Assembly: GCF_014646095.1 (NCBI RefSeq)
Contig: NZ_BMMU01000008.1
Coordinates: 124,001 to 188,000, forward strand
Source of the DNA: Streptomyces lacrimifluminis
GTDB lineage: Bacteria > Actinomycetota > Actinomycetes > Streptomycetales > Streptomycetaceae
Direction: 5' to 3'
DNA: 64,000 nucleotides
Below, piece by piece: positions 36,325 to 47,336 of this stretch. A program made the position numbers and the translations under genes. Positions within the stretch are counted from its first letter, which is position 1, and each line of letters starts with the position of its first letter. The notes below the pieces were generated by a model. That model had not been told where the DNA came from. It ran no database searches and worked only from the letters and a program-made list of their open reading frames with translations.

Positions 36325-36574
36325 ACCTGGCGGGAGAACGGCGTGAGATCCGACGGCTTTGCCCTCATGTGTGAGGGTTCTGTGTTCGCTCAGAGGACGC
36401 TCAAATCCGGATAACGATCGCATTACCGCCGCCGTCGGCTGTGTCCCTTCCGTGTGCCGTTTGACCGCTTCTCCCTGTGGTGTGCGCCACAACTCGCCCC
36501 GGTGCCCCTTAACGCCGTCGTGATAGATCTTCACGCTCACCAGTCCGGGGGGACCGAGGAGAAAGGCGCACCAC

Positions 36575-38008
36575 ATGACCTCCGCTCAGGTCGACGGCGA
36601 CTCGGAGAAGACATCCGTGGAGTCCGCGGGATCCGCACAGTCCGAAGAGGGATACGAGCGCGGGCTCGGCAGCCGCCAGGTCCAGATGATCGCGATCGGC
36701 GGCGCCATCGGCGTCGGCCTCTTCCTGGGCGCCGGGGCGAACATCGCCAAGGCCGGCCCCAGCCTCATCTTCATGTACGCCCTGGCCGGCGTGATCGTCT
36801 TCTTCATCATGCGGGCCCTCGGCGAACTGCTCCTCTACCGCCCGGTCTCGGGTTCCTTCGCCGAGTACTCACGGGAGTTCCTCGGCCCGTTCTTCGGCTA
36901 CTTCACCGGCTGGACCTACTGGCTGATGTGGGTGGTCACCGGCATGGCCGAGCTGACGGCCGCCGCCATCTACGTCAACTACTGGGCCCCCGGCGTCCCC
37001 CGGTGGGTGACGGCCCTGGTCTTCCTGGTGATCCTCTTCGGCCTGAACCTGATCTCCGTGAAGGTCTTCGGCGAACTGGAGTTCTGGTTCTCGATGGTCA
37101 AGGTCACCGCCCTCATAGGCATGATCGTGATCGGCCTCGGCGTCCTCACCTTCGGCTTCAGCTCCGCCGGTGACACCGCCGCCGTCTCCAACCTGTGGGC
37201 CTTCGACGGCTTCTTCCCCAAGGGCGTCGGCTCGTCCCTGATGACCCTCCAGGGCGTGATGTTCGCCTACCTCGCCGTCGAACTGGTCGGCGTCACGGCC
37301 GGCGAGTCCGAGAACCCCGAGAAGACCCTCCCCAAGGCGATCAACACCCTCCCGTGGCGCATCGCCCTCTTCTACGTCGGCGCCCTCACCGTCATCCTCT
37401 GCGTCGTGAAGTGGACCGAGTTCGCCCCCGGCGTCAGCCCGTTCGTCGAGGCGTTCGCGAAGATCGGCATCCCGGCGGGCGCCGGCATCGTCAACTTCGT
37501 CGTCCTCACCGCCGCCCTCTCCTCCTGCAACTCGGGCATGTACTCGACGGGCCGCATGCTCCGCACCCTCGCGGACAACGGCGAGGCCCCCAGGATCTTC
37601 GGCAGGCTGTCGACGACGAAGACCCCGGCCTTCGGCATCGCCCTCTCCGTCGCCTTCATGGGCATCGGCGTCGTCCTCAACTACGTCGTCCCGGAGAAGG
37701 CCTTCGGCTACGTCATGTCCGTCGCCACCGCCGCCGGCATCTGGACCTGGCTGATGATCCTGATCAGCCACGTCCTCTACCGCCGGGGCGTCGTCGCGGG
37801 CCGCCTGCCCGCCTCGTCCTTCCCGGCGCCGGGCGGCTCGGTGTGCAGCTGGATCGCCATCGTCTTCCTCCTCTTCGTCACCGGCCTCATCGCGTACGAC
37901 GCCGACTCCCGCGTCTGCCTCTACGTCATGGCCGGCTGGGCCGCCGCCCTCGGCATCGGCTGGGCGCTCCTGAAGGCCCGCAACCCGAAGGTCGCGGCGC
38001 GCGGCTGA
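36575..38008 (+). CDS. APC-family amino acid permease
   Basis: This 477-aa amino acid transporter of the APC superfamily (AAT/CycA-ProY-like) has about 12 helices. The N-terminal signature RQVQMIAIGGAIGVGLFLGA is complete, followed by GELLLYRPVSGSFAEYSREF and VELVGVTAGESENPEKTLPK, both diagnostic. The first ~30 residues are an acidic tail. Substrate could be Ala, Gly, Ser, Pro or an aromatic; the sequence alone does not decide. ATG 36575 follows GAGGAGAAAGG about 10 nt upstream. A strong hairpin follows the gene. Confidence 0.92.
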   Translation: MTSAQVDGDSEKTSVESAGSAQSEEGYERGLGSRQVQMIAIGGAIGVGLFLGAGANIAKAGPSLIFMYALAGVIVFFIMRALGELLLYRPVSGSFAEYSREFLGPFFGYFTGWTYWLMWVVTGMAELTAAAIYVNYWAPGVPRWVTALVFLVILFGLNLISVKVFGELEFWFSMVKVTALIGMIVIGLGVLTFGFSSAGDTAAVSNLWAFDGFFPKGVGSSLMTLQGVMFAYLAVELVGVTAGESENPEKTLPKAINTLPWRIALFYVGALTVILCVVKWTEFAPGVSPFVEAFAKIGIPAGAGIVNFVVLTAALSSCNSGMYSTGRMLRTLADNGEAPRIFGRLSTTKTPAFGIALSVAFMGIGVVLNYVVPEKAFGYVMSVATAAGIWTWLMILISHVLYRRGVVAGRLPASSFPAPGGSVCSWIAIVFLLFVTGLIAYDADSRVCLYVMAGWAAALGIGWALLKARNPKVAARG

Positions 38009-38035
38009 ACGTCGGCCGAACAGATTCCGACATGT

Positions 38036-38072
38036 GGGCCGTCCCGTACCACGCCTTGGTACAGGACGGCCC
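38036..38072 (+). terminator. terminator after the amino acid permease
   Basis: GGGCCGTCCCGTACCA (38036-38051) pairs with TGGTACAGGACGGCCC (38057-38072) with one mismatch and a 5-nt loop. It lies 28 nt past the permease stop and before the cysteine cluster. Confidence 0.75.
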
Positions 38073-38105
38073 ATCCGTCTGTCCGGGCTGCTTATCCTGG
38101 CCAGC

Positions 38106-38528
38106 ATGCTGACCATCACCCAGGCCCTCGTCGACCAGATCGTCGCCCACGCGCGCAAGGACCACCCCGACGAGGCGTGCGGAGTCGTCGCCGGACCGGC
38201 GGGCACGGACCGCCCCGAGCGCTTCATCCCGATGCTGAACGCGGCCATGTCGCCCACGTTCTACGAGTTCGACTCCGGCGACCTGCTGAAGCTCTACCGC
38301 GAGATGGACGACCGCGACGAGGAGCCGGTGATCATCTACCACTCCCACACGGCGACCGAGGCCCACCCCTCCCGCACCGACATCTCCTACGCCAACGAGC
38401 CCGGCGCCCACTACGTCCTCGTCTCCACGGCCGACACGGACGGCCTGGGAGAATTCCAGTTCCGCTCGTTCCGGATCGTCGAGGGCGAGGTCACGGAGGA
38501 AGAGGTCACCGTCGTAGCGGCGTACTGA
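38106..38528 (+). CDS. mec: JAMM/MPN-domain metalloprotease of CysO-dependent cysteine synthesis
   Basis: This 140-aa zinc peptidase of the Mec+ type, in Mycobacterium tuberculosis, releases cysteine from the CysO-Cys conjugate. The JAMM motif is complete: HSHTATEAHPSRTD (HxHx7Sx2D), with an upstream Glu in DEACGVVAG. It precedes a Cys leader peptide, cysO and cysM on the same strand, the same set as in mycobacteria. It might also trim the two extra residues after Gly-Gly on CysO. Start ATG 38106. Confidence 0.92.
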   Translation: MLTITQALVDQIVAHARKDHPDEACGVVAGPAGTDRPERFIPMLNAAMSPTFYEFDSGDLLKLYREMDDRDEEPVIIYHSHTATEAHPSRTDISYANEPGAHYVLVSTADTDGLGEFQFRSFRIVEGEVTEEEVTVVAAY

Positions 38529-38627
38529 CAGCCGCCACGACCTGCTGATCTCACCTGGCGGCCCGAAAACGTCCAGAATGCGGGACAGGGCTCCGGAATC
38601 CGGACCGGGAATCGATACGATGAGCCC

Positions 38628-38726
38628 ATGGTTTCCTACGACGTGAGCGAGAAGACGCCGGGCACCCCGCTGCTCGTGGCGCGGCTGCACGTCGACCTGT
38701 GCAGGCTGGCCAGCGCCATCTGTTGA
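38628..38726 (+). CDS. cysteine-type leader peptide upstream of cysO
   Basis: A 32-codon ORF from ATG 38628 to TGA 38726 ends in LHVDLCRLASAIC, with cysteines at the third-last block and the final codon. This ending is the actinobacterial leader peptide pattern that I associate with sulfur and cysteine genes. It lies 122 nt upstream of cysO and ends in Cys-TGA, as expected for cysteine-sensing attenuation. The 122-nt space contains self-complementary segments such as GCCGTACGGC. It is too short for most gene callers. Confidence 0.75.
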   Translation: MVSYDVSEKTPGTPLLVARLHVDLCRLASAIC

Positions 38727-38848
38727 TGCTGCCCCCTGCCGCCGTACGGCCGTGAGCCGCGGCGCCTCACATGCACGACCTGCATCAACCGGCATTTCGC
38801 GCCGCCGCGCGCCCATCGACCTACCACTCCCGACAGGAGCCCCGAGCC

Positions 38849-40103
<1,255 letters not shown>

Positions 40104-40187
40104 GGCCGTACGGCAGTCGTACGGCAGGACGGCGGTAAGGCAGCACGGCGGTAAGGCACCGACAGGCCGATCACAGGCCGGTCCGCA

Positions 40188-40661
40188 CTACGGGGCGAGG
40201 TGTCGGACCTGGTCCCACAGGGCCGGGTCCACCACCCCCACCCGCCGCCGGAACTCGCCCACGGGCAGGTCACGCAGCTCGTCCGTCTCCAGGAAGCTCG
40301 GCCGGCCCTGGGCGTCGCCCACGGCACCCGGCGGCAGCGGAATCACACCGGGCCGCTCGTCGTGGTACTTGCTGGTGATCTTCGCGACGGTCGCACGCCG
40401 CCCCCGCACCGCGAGCACCAGACACGGCCGGTCCTTGCCGCCAGGCCCGTCCTCGAAGGGCACGTTCGCCCACCAGATCTCCGCAGGCTGGGGCCGCGCA
40501 GCCCGCCCTCGCTGCCCTTTCGGCCCCTCGGCCCGCCCCGGCGGCCTGCCTCCGCGCCCGCGCCTTCGGGGCCGATGCCCGCGTCCCCAGCCGTCCACCA
40601 GCGCCGCGACCAGCGCGAGCAGCACGACGGCCGCCAGGGCGAGCCACCATGACGTGTCCAT
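40188..40661 (-). CDS. membrane-anchored PemK/MazF-like protein, no antitoxin
   Basis: This 157-aa protein has an N-terminal membrane helix (WWLALAAVVLLALVAALVDG), a basic Arg/Gly-rich linker and a PemK/MazF-type domain (PAEIWWANVPFEDGPGGKDR; PCLVLAVRGRRATVAKITSK). MazF-type proteins are mRNA endonucleases. Normally they pair with a small antitoxin gene, and no such gene lies on either side (cysM on one side, an MBL hydrolase on the other). The membrane anchor is unusual for MazF. It is conserved in Streptomyces as I recall. It may have become a housekeeping protein. Confidence 0.8.
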   Translation of the reverse strand: MDTSWWLALAAVVLLALVAALVDGWGRGHRPRRRGRGGRPPGRAEGPKGQRGRAARPQPAEIWWANVPFEDGPGGKDRPCLVLAVRGRRATVAKITSKYHDERPGVIPLPPGAVGDAQGRPSFLETDELRDLPVGEFRRRVGVVDPALWDQVRHLAP

Positions 40662-40866
40662 ACGGAAGACGGTACCGGCGCACTCCCCGCGCCGCCCGCG
40701 CTACCGGCGCTTCCCGTCCAGCCGAACCGGTGACAGCACAGGTGAGTTCGCCCACAACAGCCCTTGGCGGAGGAGCGACGGGAGGTTTTGCGCCTTACGC
40801 TCGACGCACCGCAAGAACCCCGTCACGTTCGTTTTGACGCTCCCCGCCCGCGGAGGTTTCTGCTTT

Positions 40867-41619
40867 ATGAAGCTCACCGTCGTCGGCTGCTCGGGGTCGT
40901 TCCCGTCCGCGGAATCGGCCTGTTCGAGCTACCTCGTAGAGGCCGACGGCTTCCGGCTGCTCCTCGACATGGGCAACGGTGCCCTTGGCGAGTTGCAGCG
41001 CCACTGCGGTCTCTACGACCTCGACGCGATCTTTCTCAGCCATCTGCACGCCGACCACTGCATCGACATGTGCGCGTACTTCGTCGCCCGGTACTACCGC
41101 CACGACGGCGGGCGCTGCGACCCGATCCCGGTCTACGGCCCCGAGGGCACCGAACACCGCCTCACCACCGCCTACGCCGACACCCCCACCGCCTCCTCCA
41201 TGAGCGAGGTCTTCGACTTCCACACGGTCAAGCCGAGCACCTTCGACATCGGCCCCTTCACCGTCCACACCGAGCGGGTGCGCCACCCGGTGGAGGCGTA
41301 CGGCATCCGCATCGAACACGCCGGGAAGTCGCTGACGTACTCGGGGGACACCGGCGTCAGCGAGACGCTGGAGCAACTCGCCCGGAACACCGACCTGTTC
41401 CTCTGCGAGGCCGCGTTCACGCACGGCAAGGAGAACATCCCGGACCTCCACCTCAACGGCCGCGAGGCAGGCCAGACGGCGAAACGCGCGGGCGCGCGCA
41501 AGCTCGTCCTGACCCACATCCCCCCGTGGACCGACCCGCAGGTGAACCTGTCCGACGCCCGCGAGGAGTTCAGGGGGCCGGTGGAGCTGGCGGCGCCGCG
41601 GGCGTCGTACGAGATCTGA
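40867..41619 (+). CDS. metallo-beta-lactamase fold hydrolase
   Basis: This 250-aa MBL-fold enzyme has the metal-binding motif FLSHLHADHCID near residue 59 (HxHxDH). A C-terminal YSGDTGVSETLEQLA carries the bridging Asp, and a final His lies in LVLTHIPPW. The first residues KLTVVGCSGSFPSAESACSS are typical of RNase Z / cyclic nucleotide phosphodiesterase-like proteins in actinobacteria. The exact substrate cannot be called. ATG 40867 lies 4 nt after a short AGGTTT, so the ribosome-binding site is weak. It is convergent with nagE2. Confidence 0.9.
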   Translation: MKLTVVGCSGSFPSAESACSSYLVEADGFRLLLDMGNGALGELQRHCGLYDLDAIFLSHLHADHCIDMCAYFVARYYRHDGGRCDPIPVYGPEGTEHRLTTAYADTPTASSMSEVFDFHTVKPSTFDIGPFTVHTERVRHPVEAYGIRIEHAGKSLTYSGDTGVSETLEQLARNTDLFLCEAAFTHGKENIPDLHLNGREAGQTAKRAGARKLVLTHIPPWTDPQVNLSDAREEFRGPVELAAPRASYEI

Positions 41620-41655
41620 CGCGTCGTAGACGTTCACAGGCGTTGATATAAGCGC

Positions 41656-41701
41656 ACGAGGGCCCCGGAACCGACTCCTTCTCGGGTTCCGGGGCCCTCG
41701 T
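41656..41701. terminator. 17-bp hairpin between the MBL gene and nagE2
   Basis: ACGAGGGCCCCGGAACC (41656-41672) is an exact reverse complement of 41685-41701, with a 12-nt loop. It sits between convergent genes and should end both. Confidence 0.9.
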
Positions 41702-41741
41702 CATGCGGTGCAGTGCCTTGCGTTGCCGTACGGCCGGGCTC

Positions 41742-43046
<1,305 letters not shown>

Positions 43047-43064
43047 ACTTCCTCCAACGGGTGG

Positions 43065-43101
43065 AACATGGTCTACACCAGTCAGTGGTGTAGACCATGT
43101 T
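43065..43101. promoter_or_regulatory. two DasR-responsive elements (dre) in inverted arrangement
   Basis: CATGGTCTACACCAGT (43067-43082) and AGTGGTGTAGACCATG (43084-43099) match the dre consensus ACTGGTCTAGACCACT with few deviations. Together they form a 16-bp perfect dyad with a 5-nt spacer. DasR is the GntR-type GlcNAc-responsive repressor of Streptomyces. The site is upstream of nagE2. Confidence 0.88.
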
Positions 43102-43152
43102 GTAGCACGGTGAAGGCCGCATAAGGAACCCACGATTTCACAACGGATGCAG

Positions 43153-43168
43153 ACTGGTGTAGACCAGT
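43153..43168. promoter_or_regulatory. DasR-responsive element upstream of the EIIB gene
   Basis: ACTGGTGTAGACCAGT differs from the dre consensus core by a single base. It lies 93 nt before the EIIB start, so the EIIB and EIIC genes are probably repressed together in the absence of GlcNAc-derived signals. Confidence 0.88.
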
Positions 43169-43260
43169 CGCGAACGTGCGCGGACGGCGCGCAGACCGCT
43201 CGCGAAGATCGGTCACCTGTGGGTTACTGCGACAAAGCGGCTCGGACCAGGGAGTACGAC

Positions 43261-43494
43261 ATGTCCACCAAGGCAGAGAAGATCGTCGCCGGCCTCGGCG
43301 GCCTCGACAACATCGAAGAGGTCGAGGGCTGCATCACCCGGCTGCGCTGCGAGGTCGTCGACGCCTCGCTGGTCGACGACGCCGCCCTGAAGGCTGCCGG
43401 CGCCCACGGCGTCGTCAAGATGGGCACCGCGATCCAGGTCGTCATCGGCACGGACGCCGACCCGATCGCGGCGGACATCGAAGACATGATGTAG
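43261..43494 (+). CDS. nagF: N-acetylglucosamine PTS EIIB component
   Basis: This 77-aa phosphocarrier has the phosphorylated Cys24 in EGCITRLRCEV. The fold is the glucose-type EIIB domain (KAEKIVAGLGGLDNIEEV; HGVVKMGTAIQVVIG). It is needed with the EIIC across the divergent promoter region. In S. coelicolor an additional EIIC gene (nagE1) stands between nagF and rph, as I recall; here rph follows directly after 126 nt. Start ATG 43261. Confidence 0.92.
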   Translation: MSTKAEKIVAGLGGLDNIEEVEGCITRLRCEVVDASLVDDAALKAAGAHGVVKMGTAIQVVIGTDADPIAADIEDMM

Positions 43495-43620
43495 ACCCCG
43501 GATTCGACCCGGATCTGACCCGGAACCGAACTCCCGTGCCCAGTGCGGGTGTTCGTGCCTGAGGGGCCCATTCCCCGTACGGGAAGGGCCCCTTCCGCCG
43601 TTACGGCTAGGCTCGTCGCC

Positions 43621-44358
<738 letters not shown>

Positions 44359-44506
44359 AGGGCACACCAAATAAGGTGGCGCTCGCGGGCAACCGCGCGA
44401 CTGCTCCACCGCGTCTCCAGAGATGCGCACTCATACGCGGAACCCGGGCGTACGGAACAACGCCGTACGCCCGATCAGTCACCGTCAAACGGAGGGAACC
44501 CGAACC

Positions 44507-44935
44507 ATGCCCGTCAGCCGCCGAATCCGCACCGCACGAGGACTCGGAAAGGGGCGTCGTGTCACCGCAATCGCCGCCACCGTGGCGGCCGTCGCGCTGA
44601 CCGCCGGGCTCACCACCGGATGCGACGCCGTCAACAAGGCCCTGGACTGTGTCCAGACCGCCGACGCCATCGCCACCAGCGTCGGCGACCTTCAGCAGGC
44701 CGTGGAGAACGCGGCGAACGACCCGACGCAGGCCTCCGAGGCCCTGGAGTCGATCGACAAGAACCTCACCGACATCGGCGACAAGACGGACAACGCCGAC
44801 GTCAACAAGGCGGTCGACAACCTCAACGCGGCCGTGGACAACGTCCGTACGGCACTCGACAAGGGCGACGCGACCCCGGACATCAGCGGCGTCACGGACG
44901 CGGCGGGCGAACTGACGAAGGTCTGCACGTCGTAA
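44507..44935 (+). CDS. small helical lipoprotein
   Basis: This 142-aa secreted protein has a twin-Arg-containing N-terminus (RRIRTARGLGKGRR) and a hydrophobic stretch ending ALTAGLTTGCDAV, a lipobox with Cys near residue 39. The mature part is a simple amphipathic helix-rich sequence (DLQQAVENAANDPTQASEAL; KAVDNLNAAVDNVRTALDKG), possibly coiled-coil. Function unknown. Start ATG 44507 has GGAGGG 9 nt upstream. The stop codon TAA lies inside the first unit of a 9-bp tandem repeat. Confidence 0.85.
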   Translation: MPVSRRIRTARGLGKGRRVTAIAATVAAVALTAGLTTGCDAVNKALDCVQTADAIATSVGDLQQAVENAANDPTQASEALESIDKNLTDIGDKTDNADVNKAVDNLNAAVDNVRTALDKGDATPDISGVTDAAGELTKVCTS

Positions 44936-44972
44936 CCGTCGTAACCGTCGTAACCGTCGTCACCGTCGTAAA
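44928..44972. repeat. 9-bp tandem repeat, five copies
   Basis: CGTCGTAAC occurs three times exactly, then CGTCGTCAC and CGTCGTAAA. The array starts inside the last codons and stop of the lipoprotein gene and extends 37 nt beyond it. All units are in register, suggesting slippage growth. Confidence 0.9.
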
Positions 44973-45041
44973 CGGCGTGAGAGGCCGAGGGTGAGGGTGA
45001 GGCAGTGAAACGGGTCGGGTGAGCCCGGGATACTGGACGAC

Positions 45042-45644
45042 ATGACACGCCTGATCCTCGCCACCCGCAACGCCGGAAAGATCACCGAGCTGAGGCAGAT
45101 CCTCGCCGACGCGGCCCTCCCCATGGACCTGGTCGGCGCGGAGGCCTACCCCGACATCCCCGACGTCAAGGAAACAGGCGTCACCTTCGCGGAGAACGCC
45201 CTCCTCAAGGCCCACGCCCTCGCCCAGGCAACAGGCCTCCCGGCGGTGGCCGACGACTCGGGCCTGTGCGTCGACGTCCTGAACGGCGCCCCCGGCATCT
45301 TCTCGGCCCGCTGGTCGGGACGCCACGGCGACGACCAGGCCAACCTGAACCTGCTCCTGGCCCAGTTGTCGGACATCGCGGACGAACACCGCGGCGCCCA
45401 CTTCGCCTGCGCGGCGGCCCTGGCCCTGCCGGACGGCACGGAGCGAGTGGTCGAGGGCCGGATGAGGGGCGTACTGCGGCACGCTCCGGAGGGTTCGGGC
45501 GGCTTCGGCTACGACCCGATCCTCCAGCCGGAGGGTGACACGCGGACGTGCGCGCAATTGAGCGCTGCGGAGAAGAACGCGATCAGCCATCGGGGGCAGG
45601 CGTTCCGGGGGTTGGTGCCGGTGGTTCGGGAGTTGTTGGGCTGA
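45042..45644 (+). CDS. rdgB: dITP/XTP pyrophosphatase (RdgB/Ham1)
   Basis: This 200-aa enzyme cleaves non-canonical purine triphosphates to prevent their incorporation. Visible motifs are LILATRNAGKITELRQIL, VTFAENALLKAHALAQ, PAVADDSGLCVDVLNGAPGI and GGFGYDPILQPEGDTRTCAQ, with the C-terminal KNAISHRGQAFRGL. Full length, ATG 45042. It follows rph in the conserved order. A terminator and tRNA-Leu follow. Confidence 0.96.
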   Translation: MTRLILATRNAGKITELRQILADAALPMDLVGAEAYPDIPDVKETGVTFAENALLKAHALAQATGLPAVADDSGLCVDVLNGAPGIFSARWSGRHGDDQANLNLLLAQLSDIADEHRGAHFACAAALALPDGTERVVEGRMRGVLRHAPEGSGGFGYDPILQPEGDTRTCAQLSAAEKNAISHRGQAFRGLVPVVRELLG

Positions 45645-45652
45645 GGTGCGAG

Positions 45653-45682
45653 AGAGGGGCCGCCCGGTTGGGCAGCCCCTCT
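45653..45682. terminator. bidirectional hairpin between rdgB and tRNA-Leu
   Basis: AGAGGGGC (45653-45660) pairs with GCCCCTCT (45675-45682), with an inner GCCC/GGGC pair after one mismatch and the tetraloop GGTT. It lies 8 nt after rdgB and 8 nt beyond the tRNA 3' end. Confidence 0.7.
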
Positions 45683-45690
45683 TGTGCGCG

Positions 45691-45774
45691 TGCGGCCGAT
45701 GGGATTCGAACCCACACGGGCTTTCGCCCACGGCGTTCTAAGCGCCGCTCGGCTGCCAGTTACGACACGGCCGC
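45691..45774 (-). tRNA. tRNA-Leu (TAG)
   Basis: On the minus strand the acceptor stem GCGGCCG pairs with CGGCCGC. The anticodon arm GGCGC-TTAGAAC-GCC gives anticodon TAG. A long type-II variable arm TGGGCGAAAGCCCG follows, then the T-arm GTGGG-TTCGAAT-CCCAT. The long variable arm with this anticodon identifies tRNA-Leu. CCA is not encoded. Confidence 0.93.
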
Positions 45775-45808
45775 GTATGCCGCCATGGTACCGGTCGAGC
45801 GGCGATTG

Positions 45809-45978
45809 CTACGCGGAGTGTCGACGGCCTCCTCTGCGCCAGGTGCTGGTGATCGCGTGGCAGTTGGGGCAGAGCAACCGCAGGTTCTCGCGCCGGTCGT
45901 CGCTCCAGTCGCCGTTGATGTGGTCGACTTCCAGCGTCATGGGCTTACCGAGCCACTCGGGCCCGACCCCGCTGAGCG
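45809..45978 (-). pseudogene. HNH endonuclease remnant beside tRNA-Leu
   Basis: The minus strand codes for GVGPEWLGKPMTLEVDHING, DWSDDRRENLRLLCPNCHAI and TSTWRRGGRRHSA before TAG at 45811-45809. This is the C-terminal HNH core (D-H, N, H) with one CxxC. The N-terminal part, including the usual first CxxC pair and upstream domain, is missing; the frame runs into the bcp gene. The only start is ATG 45940, inside the core. It may be the leftover of a phage or mobile element at the tRNA. Confidence 0.6.
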
Positions 45979-45992
45979 GCGGAAGCGGGGCC

Positions 45993-46460
45993 TCAGACGC
46001 CCAGGTCCTTGATGATCTTCGCCACGTGGCCCGTCGCCCGGACGTTGTACAGGGCCCGTTCGACCTTGCCCTCCTCGTCCACGATGATCGTGGAGCGGAT
46101 GACGCCGACGTACGTCTTGCCGTAGTTCATCTTCTCGCCGAAGGCGCCGTAGGCCTCCAGGACCGTCTTGTCCGTGTCGCCGAGGAGGGTGACCTTCAGG
46201 TTCTCCTTCTCGCGGAACTTCGCGAGCTTCTCCGGCTTGTCGGGGGAGATGCCGATCACGTCGTATCCCGCGCCGGCGAGGACGTCGAGGTTGTCCGTGA
46301 AGTCGCAGGCCTGCTTGGTGCAGCCGGGGGTGAGGGCGGCCGGGTAGAAGTAGACGATGACCTTGCGGCCCTTGTGGTCGGCCAGCGACACCTCGTTGCC
46401 GTCGGCGTCGGGCAGGGTGAAGGCCGGGGCCACATCACCGGGCTGGAGTCGCTCGCTCAT
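45993..46460 (-). CDS. bcp: thiol peroxidase of the Bcp/PrxQ family
   Basis: This 155-aa peroxiredoxin reduces hydrogen and organic peroxides with thioredoxin. The peroxidatic Cys47 is in LTPGCTKQACDF, with the resolving Cys52 five residues on, the one-helix two-Cys pattern of PrxQ. Other motifs are GDVAPAFTLPDADGNEVSLA and VGVIRSTIIVDEEGKVERAL. Start ATG 46460 has GAGGAG 8 nt upstream. It is divergent from the DUF3618 gene. Confidence 0.95.
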   Translation of the reverse strand: MSERLQPGDVAPAFTLPDADGNEVSLADHKGRKVIVYFYPAALTPGCTKQACDFTDNLDVLAGAGYDVIGISPDKPEKLAKFREKENLKVTLLGDTDKTVLEAYGAFGEKMNYGKTYVGVIRSTIIVDEEGKVERALYNVRATGHVAKIIKDLGV

Positions 46461-46602
46461 CCGTCTGATCTCCTCGTACGTCCTCGTGCGGCCTGGAAAG
46501 GTGCCGGGTCCGAGCCTAACCGGGGGTGCTGACAGTGCGGGCCGAGGTGGAACTGACAGACTGTCCGGAGCAATGCATCCAGCGGACTTCGGAGGGCGTA
46601 CG

Positions 46603-46935
46603 GTGGCGGACACCTCGGACAGCAGCAGAACCCCGGCGCAGATCGAGGCGGACATCAGGCGTCGTCGCGAGACGCTGGCCGAGACGCTCGACGAGATCGG
46701 GGTGCGGGTGCACCCGAAGACGATCGTCGGCGACGCCAAGGCCAAGGTCGTCTCCAGCGTCGATCACACCCTCGGGCGCGCCTATGTCGGCGTCAACCGC
46801 GTCGTCGGAGACGTCAAGGGACAGTTCGTCGACGAGAACGGGGCGCCCCGGATCGAGCGGATCGTGCCCGTCGCCCTGGTGGTCGTGGGGCTGGTCGGGC
46901 TGCTCGCTCTCGGCACCCGGCGGCGCAAGGGCTGA
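46603..46935 (+). CDS. DUF3618 family membrane protein
   Basis: This 110-aa actinobacterial protein has the DUF3618 N-terminus RTPAQIEADIRRRRETLAET, LDEIGVRVHPKTIVGDAKAK and a C-terminal membrane helix (RIVPVALVVVGLVGLLALG) ending RRRKG. Function unknown; such proteins resemble membrane-associated amphipathic helical proteins. GTG 46603 has GGAGG 7 nt upstream. It is followed by the GroES-like gene 21 nt on. Confidence 0.85.
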   Translation: MADTSDSSRTPAQIEADIRRRRETLAETLDEIGVRVHPKTIVGDAKAKVVSSVDHTLGRAYVGVNRVVGDVKGQFVDENGAPRIERIVPVALVVVGLVGLLALGTRRRKG

Positions 46936-46956
46936 AGAGGCGGGTAGGTTCGGAGT

Positions 46957-47313
46957 GTGAGCGCCAAAAACAATGAGCAGAGCACCCATCACGACAAGCT
47001 GCCGATCCGGATGCTGCACGACCGTGTGCTCGTGCGGCAGGATGCCGGCGAGGGCGAGCGGCGTTCCGGCGGCGGCATCCTGATTCCCGCCACGGCGGCC
47101 GTCGGGCGGCGGCTGGCCTGGGCGGAGGTCGTCGCGGTCGGGCAGAACGTACGGACGGTGGGACCGGGCGACCGTGTTCTGTACGACCCGGAGGACCTTG
47201 CCGAGGTCGAGGTGCGCGGGGTCGCCTACGTGCTGATGCGTGAGCGCGATCTGCATGCCGTCGCGGCGGACCGGTTCGAGGGCTCCGAGGACTCGACCGG
47301 CCTGTATCTCTGA
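46957..47313 (+). CDS. GroES-family protein (Cpn10-like)
   Basis: This 118-aa protein with the Cpn10 beta-barrel pattern shows LPIRMLHDRVLVRQDAGEGE, RRSGGGILIPATAAVGRRLA, VVAVGQNVRTVGPGDRVLYD and VRGVAYVLMRERDLHAVAA. It differs from the canonical GroES that pairs with GroEL1; the N-terminal extension (SAKNNEQSTHHDK) and C-terminal tail are unusual, and no groEL is adjacent. It is a paralogue widely conserved in Streptomyces near bcp as I recall. Role unknown. GTG start 46957. Confidence 0.85.
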   Translation: MSAKNNEQSTHHDKLPIRMLHDRVLVRQDAGEGERRSGGGILIPATAAVGRRLAWAEVVAVGQNVRTVGPGDRVLYDPEDLAEVEVRGVAYVLMRERDLHAVAADRFEGSEDSTGLYL

Positions 47314-47336
47314 GACACACCCTGCGTCTCGTACCT

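Noticed and set aside
36325..36574. Possible riboswitch upstream of the amino acid permease
   Set aside because: No known aptamer core could be recognised in this 250-nt leader; only the ribosome-binding site is clear.
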